A stretch of 64,000 bases of DNA from Morococcus cerebrosus. Its GTDB lineage: Bacteria; Pseudomonadota; Gammaproteobacteria; Burkholderiales; Neisseriaceae. Location of the stretch: positions 1,054,001 through 1,118,000 of the forward strand of contig NZ_CP094242.1 in the NCBI RefSeq assembly GCF_022749515.1, in the 5' to 3' direction. The notes beneath the pieces are model-generated. The model did not search any database and was not told the DNA's origin. It was given only the letters and a program-made list of their open reading frames with translations. How positions within the stretch are numbered: position 1 is the stretch's first letter; every line of letters begins with the position of its first letter. The position numbers and the translations under genes were made by a program. Below are positions 60,108 through 64,000 of this stretch, one piece after another.

Positions 60108-60791
60108 TCAACCAAGTTGCGCCAGTTGTCCACGCATCTCGGTAATTACCGCCTTATAGTCCGGCTTGCCAAAGATGGCGGAACCTGCCACAAAAGTATC
60201 GGCACCCGCCGCCGCGACGGCAGCGATATTGTCGGTTTTGATGCCGCCATCTACTTCGATGGTAATGTGCCGTCCGCTTTGCGCTTCGTACTGTTCCAAC
60301 ATCGCCCGCACTTGACGGATTTTTTCAAGGGTATGCGGAATGAAGCTTTGTCCGCCGAAACCGGGGTTGACCGACATCAACAATACCATGTCCAGCCTGT
60401 CCAATACGTTTTCCAAAACGTAGGCGGGAGTGGCCGGATTCAACACCAATCCTGCCTGACAGCCTGCATCTTTAATCAGACTGAGGCTGCGGTCGATATG
60501 GCGGCTGGCTTCGGGATGAAACGTGATAATCGACGCCCCTGCTTTGGCAAATGCCTGAATCAGATCGTCAACGGGTTCGACCATCAGATGCACATCAATC
60601 GGCACGGTGGCATAAGGCTTCAACGCTGCGCAGACCATAGGGCCGAAAGTCAGGTTCGGCACATAATGATTGTCCATCACGTCGAAATGAATCAAATCGG
60701 CTCCCGCTTCGATAACTTTCGTTACTTCCTCACCCAAACGGGCAAAATCGGCGGATAAGATGCTGGGCGCAATACGGAAATTGTGGTTCAT
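60108..60791 (-). CDS. rpe: Ribulose-phosphate 3-epimerase
   Basis: A 227-residue TIM-barrel enzyme of the pentose phosphate pathway. Landmarks are [32 protein letters not shown] (metal-binding), [22 protein letters not shown], and [11 protein letters not shown] (catalytic Asp). Start at 60791, the conserved one, with the ORF open further upstream. Confidence 0.95.
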   Translation of the reverse strand: MNHNFRIAPSILSADFARLGEEVTKVIEAGADLIHFDVMDNHYVPNLTFGPMVCAALKPYATVPIDVHLMVEPVDDLIQAFAKAGASIITFHPEASRHIDRSLSLIKDAGCQAGLVLNPATPAYVLENVLDRLDMVLLMSVNPGFGGQSFIPHTLEKIRQVRAMLEQYEAQSGRHITIEVDGGIKTDNIAAVAAAGADTFVAGSAIFGKPDYKAVITEMRGQLAQLG

Positions 60792-60962
60792 AGAAATCCA
60801 GTCGGATGGTATGGTTTGATAAACGGATAATTTTTCATATTCTACCACCAACGCCTCATGCAACACTAACTATGCATTGTTAATATTTAACAAAAGTAAG
60901 CATATGCATAAATAATTATAGGTTAAGGATATGTTTTGTCAGAAATAAAATAAAGATATGAA

Positions 60963-60977
60963 GTTAACAAAAGTTAA
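60963..60977 (+). promoter_or_regulatory. Candidate response-regulator box upstream of the Spy/CpxP-like gene
   Basis: GTTAA-N5-GTTAA lies about 70 bp upstream of the start, in front of a -10-like TATATT at 61012. It has the direct-repeat layout of a CpxR-type box (GTAAA-N5-GTAAA). An inverted TGTTAA/TTAACA pair lies further up, near 60877. Confidence 0.4.
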
Positions 60978-61046
60978 CTGGAGGGATACTGCCTTTCACA
61001 CGCTAATCGGGTATATTTGCGCGGTTACGGAAACTAGGAAAACGCT

Positions 61047-61475
61047 GTGTCTGTCGGATTCAAATCTTATTTACCCCTCTGTGCATTATCGGTTGCGCTG
61101 CTGACGGCTGTCGGTCAAGCGCACGCCGGCCCCCAATATATCAAGCTGGACGATTTTCAAGCCAATTGCGACATCCGCTCCCTTAATCTGACGCAAGACC
61201 AACACAATGCTTTGCGCCGCATCCGTAATGATTACAAACAGGCATCGGACAAAGCATACCGTAAACTCGTCCGCACAGACCGTAACCGCCGCCAAGTCAT
61301 TATGAAAATCCTTGCGGCAGATAATTTCGATCAAAACAACGCCCGCGATTATGTCGAAACCCGCTACTTGTCGAGCATGGATTTCGCCGTGGAAGAATTG
61401 GAAATCCAACACCGTTTCTACCACCTGCTCAATCCGCGCCAACGCCAGATTTGGCTCTCTTCCTGCCTTCGCTGA
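61047..61475 (+). CDS. Spy/CpxP-like periplasmic protein
   Basis: 142 residues. The signal peptide (LCALSVALLTAVGQAHA) is followed by an all-helical mature part with the LTxxQ motif LNLTQDQHNALRRIRNDY, which recurs in degenerate form as LNPRQRQIWL near the C terminus, as in Spy/CpxP. Two cysteines (ANCDI, SSCLR) could pair. Starts with GTG and has AGGAAAA upstream. CpxP-type proteins damp envelope-stress signalling and Spy acts as a chaperone. Confidence 0.78.
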   Translation: MSVGFKSYLPLCALSVALLTAVGQAHAGPQYIKLDDFQANCDIRSLNLTQDQHNALRRIRNDYKQASDKAYRKLVRTDRNRRQVIMKILAADNFDQNNARDYVETRYLSSMDFAVEELEIQHRFYHLLNPRQRQIWLSSCLR

Positions 61476-61502
61476 CATATCGCTTTCCTGATTGATCCGT
61501 AC

Positions 61503-61542
61503 AAAAAGGTCGTCTGAAATCCTGTTTCAGACGACCTTTTAA
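61503..61542 (+). terminator. DUS-pair terminator
   Basis: AAAAAGGTCGTCTGAAATC and TGTTTCAGACGACCTTTTAA after the Spy-like gene. Confidence 0.87.
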
Positions 61543-61652
61543 ACGATATGGCGATTCAAAGCGATGCGGCCGGAAGCAATTGAACCGGAAAAGGCTTTCC
61601 CTACCCTTATCCTCCCGCAGATTTCAGTATGACAGGCATATTTCCGAAAACC

Positions 61653-62519
61653 TCAATCCAAAACCCGTTGTTCCGGCAAACGTCCCGCCCAATCGCACGC
61701 AAACTGCCAAGCCGAACGCCCAGAGCGGTTGCCGCGCATTTGTGCCCATTGCAATGCCGCCTTGCGTGCCGTTTCATCAAAATCCACGCCGAAGTCGCCC
61801 AGCCAATTTTCAACCGCTTGGAGGTAGTCGTTTTGATCGAACGGATAAAAACTTAACCACAAACCGAAACGGTCGGACAGGGAAATTTTTTCCTCAACAG
61901 CTTCTTTTTGATGAATTTCGCCGCGCATGCCCGTTGTCCCGATATTTTCATCCATATATTCAGGCATCAAGTGGCGCCGGTTGGACGTCGCGTACACCAA
62001 CACGTTGCTGCATCTTTGCGACAAACCGCCGTCCAATGCGGTTTTTAGGGCTTTGTAGGTTTCATCACCGGTTTCAAACGATAGGTCATCGCAGAATACG
62101 ATGAATTTCTCGGGACGGTCTTTTAGCAAGGAAAGCAGCGCGGGCAGGCTGACCAAATCGCTCTTATCTACTTCAATCAGACGCAGCCCTTGCTCGGCAT
62201 ATTCGTGCAACAAGGCTTTGACCAACGAGGATTTACCCGTTCCGCGCGAGCCGCTCATCAAAACATTATTCGCGGAGCGGCCTGCCAAAAACTGCTCGGT
62301 ATTACGTTTGAGCTTTTCGGTTTGCGTCCCGACGGCAGCCAGACGGTCAAGCGGGAATGTATGCGGGTTTGGCAGGCTCTCCAAAATCCCTTTTTTACCG
62401 ACGCTGTGCCAACGGTATGCCAAAGCGTTCCAGTCGGTTTTACCGGGTTTTTCAGGCAACACCAAATCAAGACGGTCCAAAACGGAATAGGCTTTTTGCA
62501 AAAAGGTGGCGAGTTTCAT
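61653..62519 (-). CDS. DUF815-family AAA-like ATPase
   Basis: 288 residues. Walker A is in MSGSRGTGKSSLVKALLHEYA, and the acidic Walker B-like FIVFCDDLSFE follows, along with VYATSNRRHLMPEYMDEN, a sensor-like segment. This pattern is that of DUF815, a widespread ATP-binding family of unknown role. The start at 62519, with AGGAGCAC before it, lies 8 nt after the ribE stop, so it is the last gene of the trmB-ribE-ATPase operon. Confidence 0.83.
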   Translation of the reverse strand: MKLATFLQKAYSVLDRLDLVLPEKPGKTDWNALAYRWHSVGKKGILESLPNPHTFPLDRLAAVGTQTEKLKRNTEQFLAGRSANNVLMSGSRGTGKSSLVKALLHEYAEQGLRLIEVDKSDLVSLPALLSLLKDRPEKFIVFCDDLSFETGDETYKALKTALDGGLSQRCSNVLVYATSNRRHLMPEYMDENIGTTGMRGEIHQKEAVEEKISLSDRFGLWLSFYPFDQNDYLQAVENWLGDFGVDFDETARKAALQWAQMRGNRSGRSAWQFACDWAGRLPEQRVLD

Positions 62520-62527
62520 ATGTGCTC

Positions 62528-63157
62528 CTATTGTCCTGACATAGCAGGATTTTGCTGCGCCATCACGCGCATCACGGTATCGACAACGGCTTGGGTTTGC
62601 GGGTCGATTTCGATATTGATGATGTCGCCCTCTTTCCGGCTTCCAAACAAAGTGCGCGTTAGAGTTTCCGGAATCAGGTGAACATTGAATTCCGTTTCGG
62701 TAACGTCGCCTATGGTCAGGCTGCAACCATCCAAGCCGACAAAGCCTTTGCTCAAAATATAAGGTTTGAGCTCGGGTGGCAGTGCAAACCATACTGTGCA
62801 GTTAAACTCACTGCGCTCTATCCGCGTAATCCGCGTAGTCGTCATGATATGCCCGCTCATGACGTGTCCGCCGATTTCATCACCGAAACGGGCGGCACGT
62901 TCGAGATTGACGACATCTCCCGTTTTCAGACGACCTAAATTGGTCTTTTCCAAGGTTTCTTTCATCAAATCAAAGCTGACCGTATCGCCGTCGATTTGGG
63001 TAATGGTCAGGCAGCAGCCGTTGTTGGCGACAGATGCGCCGATTTGCAGATGCTCGGTCATCTCATCGGGCAGCTTGACGACATGGGTGCGGAAATCGGC
63101 GGACGGTTCGCGGATAGCGATAATTTCGCCGACACCTTGGACGATACCTGTAAACAT
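62528..63157 (-). CDS. ribE: Riboflavin synthase alpha chain
   Basis: 209 residues with two lumazine-binding repeats starting [12 protein letters not shown] and [13 protein letters not shown]. Also the conserved [14 protein letters not shown] and second-repeat [12 protein letters not shown]. Converts two 6,7-dimethyl-8-ribityllumazine to riboflavin. An in-frame DUS encodes NLGRLKTGD. Start chosen at 63157, the conserved MFTGIV. Second gene of the operon. Confidence 0.95.
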   Translation of the reverse strand: MFTGIVQGVGEIIAIREPSADFRTHVVKLPDEMTEHLQIGASVANNGCCLTITQIDGDTVSFDLMKETLEKTNLGRLKTGDVVNLERAARFGDEIGGHVMSGHIMTTTRITRIERSEFNCTVWFALPPELKPYILSKGFVGLDGCSLTIGDVTETEFNVHLIPETLTRTLFGSRKEGDIINIEIDPQTQAVVDTVMRVMAQQNPAMSGQ

Positions 63158-63176
63158 GGGAGATTCTCCAATCGGT

Positions 63177-63884
63177 TTATTTGATGCGTTTGAAAACCAA
63201 ATCCCAAACGCCGTGCCCCAAACGTTTGCCGCGGGCTTCAAATTTCGTTTCGGGACGGTAGTCGGGCGTAGGCGCGTAATCGGCGGCGGTATTTTGCAAA
63301 TTGTCAAAACCGCTCAACACTTCCAGCATCTGCTGCGCGTATTCTTCCCAGTCGGTCGCCAGATGGATATAACCACCGACTTTCAGCTTGGGCAGCAGTT
63401 TCTGCACAAACGGCGTCTGCACCAAGCGGCGTTTGTTATGGCGTTTTTTGTGCCAAGGGTCGGGAAAGAAAATGTGGATGCCGTCGAGCACGTCGTCTGA
63501 AAGCATATTTTCGACCACTTCGACCGCATCGTGCCGCATCACGCGGATATTGCCGATGTGTTCTTCTTCAATCAATTTCAAAATATTGCCGACACCGGGA
63601 CCGTGTACATCAATCGCCAAAAAGTCGGTATCAGGCAGGCGCTTGGCGATTTCAACAGTCGCCACGCCCATGCCGAAACCGATTTCCAACACCTTGGGAC
63701 GGTCGCTGCCGAAACGCTGATTCAAGTCCAACACGGAATCTTGGTAATCGATGCCGAATTGCGGCCACATCGTATCAATGGCACGCTGCTGCGCCGCAGT
63801 CATATGCCCTTGACGCAACACAAAGCTGCGGATGGAGCGTTTGTGCGCTTCAGGAACGGTGGAATCCGGAGTTATTTTGTTCAT
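63177..63884 (-). CDS. trmB: tRNA (guanine-N7)-methyltransferase
   Basis: A 235-residue SAM methyltransferase forming m7G46 in tRNA. TrmB signatures: [30 protein letters not shown] (SAM site), [17 protein letters not shown], and [11 protein letters not shown], plus the C-terminal [22 protein letters not shown] encodes LSDDVLDG. First gene of the operon (19 bp before ribE). Confidence 0.95.
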   Translation of the reverse strand: MNKITPDSTVPEAHKRSIRSFVLRQGHMTAAQQRAIDTMWPQFGIDYQDSVLDLNQRFGSDRPKVLEIGFGMGVATVEIAKRLPDTDFLAIDVHGPGVGNILKLIEEEHIGNIRVMRHDAVEVVENMLSDDVLDGIHIFFPDPWHKKRHNKRRLVQTPFVQKLLPKLKVGGYIHLATDWEEYAQQMLEVLSGFDNLQNTAADYAPTPDYRPETKFEARGKRLGHGVWDLVFKRIK

Positions 63885-63916
63885 AAATCATTTCTTGTAT
63901 CTGATAAAACTGGGGA

Positions 63917-63957
63917 AAGGTCGTCTGAAAATCTGCGATATGGTTTCAGGCGACCTC
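63917..63957. terminator. DUS pair with one mismatch upstream of trmB
   Basis: AAAGGTCGTCTGAAAA and GGTTTCAGGCGACCTC. One arm has a G in place of A. It probably ends a gene lying beyond the window edge. Confidence 0.6.
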
Positions 63958-64000
63958 TGAATGTATGGGGTCAACCGTTAAACGGTTCGGTTTATCGTTG

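Overview
This window is chromosomal DNA of a Neisseria species. The short uptake sequence AGGTCGTCTGAA occurs dozens of times, often as inverted pairs after genes. That form of the neisserial DNA uptake sequence (DUS) is the dialect of the N. mucosa / N. sicca / N. macacae group; AGGCCGTCTGAA, the form of other species, is a minority here. Correia repeat elements and IS1655 (IS30 family) also point to Neisseria. Species cannot be fixed from the sequence alone.

Layout. 1-7.8 kb: 3' end of a BetT-type choline transporter, a CcoI/FixI copper P-type ATPase, a divergent tiny membrane protein, the pair fpr-hflX, an IS3-family element, a full Correia element and a META-domain lipoprotein. 7.9-12.2 kb: metB and folE2, divergently transcribed and each followed by an IS1655 copy. 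12.3-18.8 kb: two related secreted proteins, an ABC-F ATPase (yheS), ubiE with a DUF971 gene and a damaged membrane-protein gene, and a CAP-domain protein. 19.1-26.3 kb: a C4-dicarboxylate transporter, a run of small genes ending with purE, a second ABC-F ATPase (uup) and guaB. 26.5-38.4 kb: a third IS1655 copy beside a TonB-domain relic, eno-ftsB, an orphan gene, rhlE, rlmK, earP-efp and gyrA. 38.4-42.6 kb: an insertion-sequence pile-up, with IS1655 split by an IS5-family element, then a metY/metZ-type gene split by an IS630-family element. 43-45.8 kb: leuA with an in-frame helix-turn-helix domain at its N terminus, and an EamA exporter. 45.9-54.7 kb: a fifth IS1655 copy, small genes, an RbbA-like ABC protein with an expanded repeat-derived linker, aspA and another EamA-type transporter. 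54.9-63.9 kb: housekeeping genes (J-domain protein, ybaK, ridA, purA-hisZ, rpe, a Spy/CpxP-like protein, and a trmB-ribE-ATPase operon).

Functional links. earP and efp are a modifier-target pair, and EF-P keeps the acceptor Arg32. dcuB and aspA together would allow aspartate/fumarate exchange. metB is intact while the sulfhydrylase gene is interrupted, so methionine synthesis may rest on transsulfuration. purE, guaB and purA supply purines. Gene ends are mostly marked by DUS-pair hairpins that look like terminators, and mobile elements repeatedly hit these hairpins.

Most distinctive observations: the HTH-LeuA fusion with a candidate operator inside its promoter; three of five IS1655 copies inserted at the same triplet of a DUS while leaving a functional DUS core; and two 122-bp repeat units in frame within the RbbA-like gene. 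No phage, CRISPR array, rRNA or tRNA was seen.
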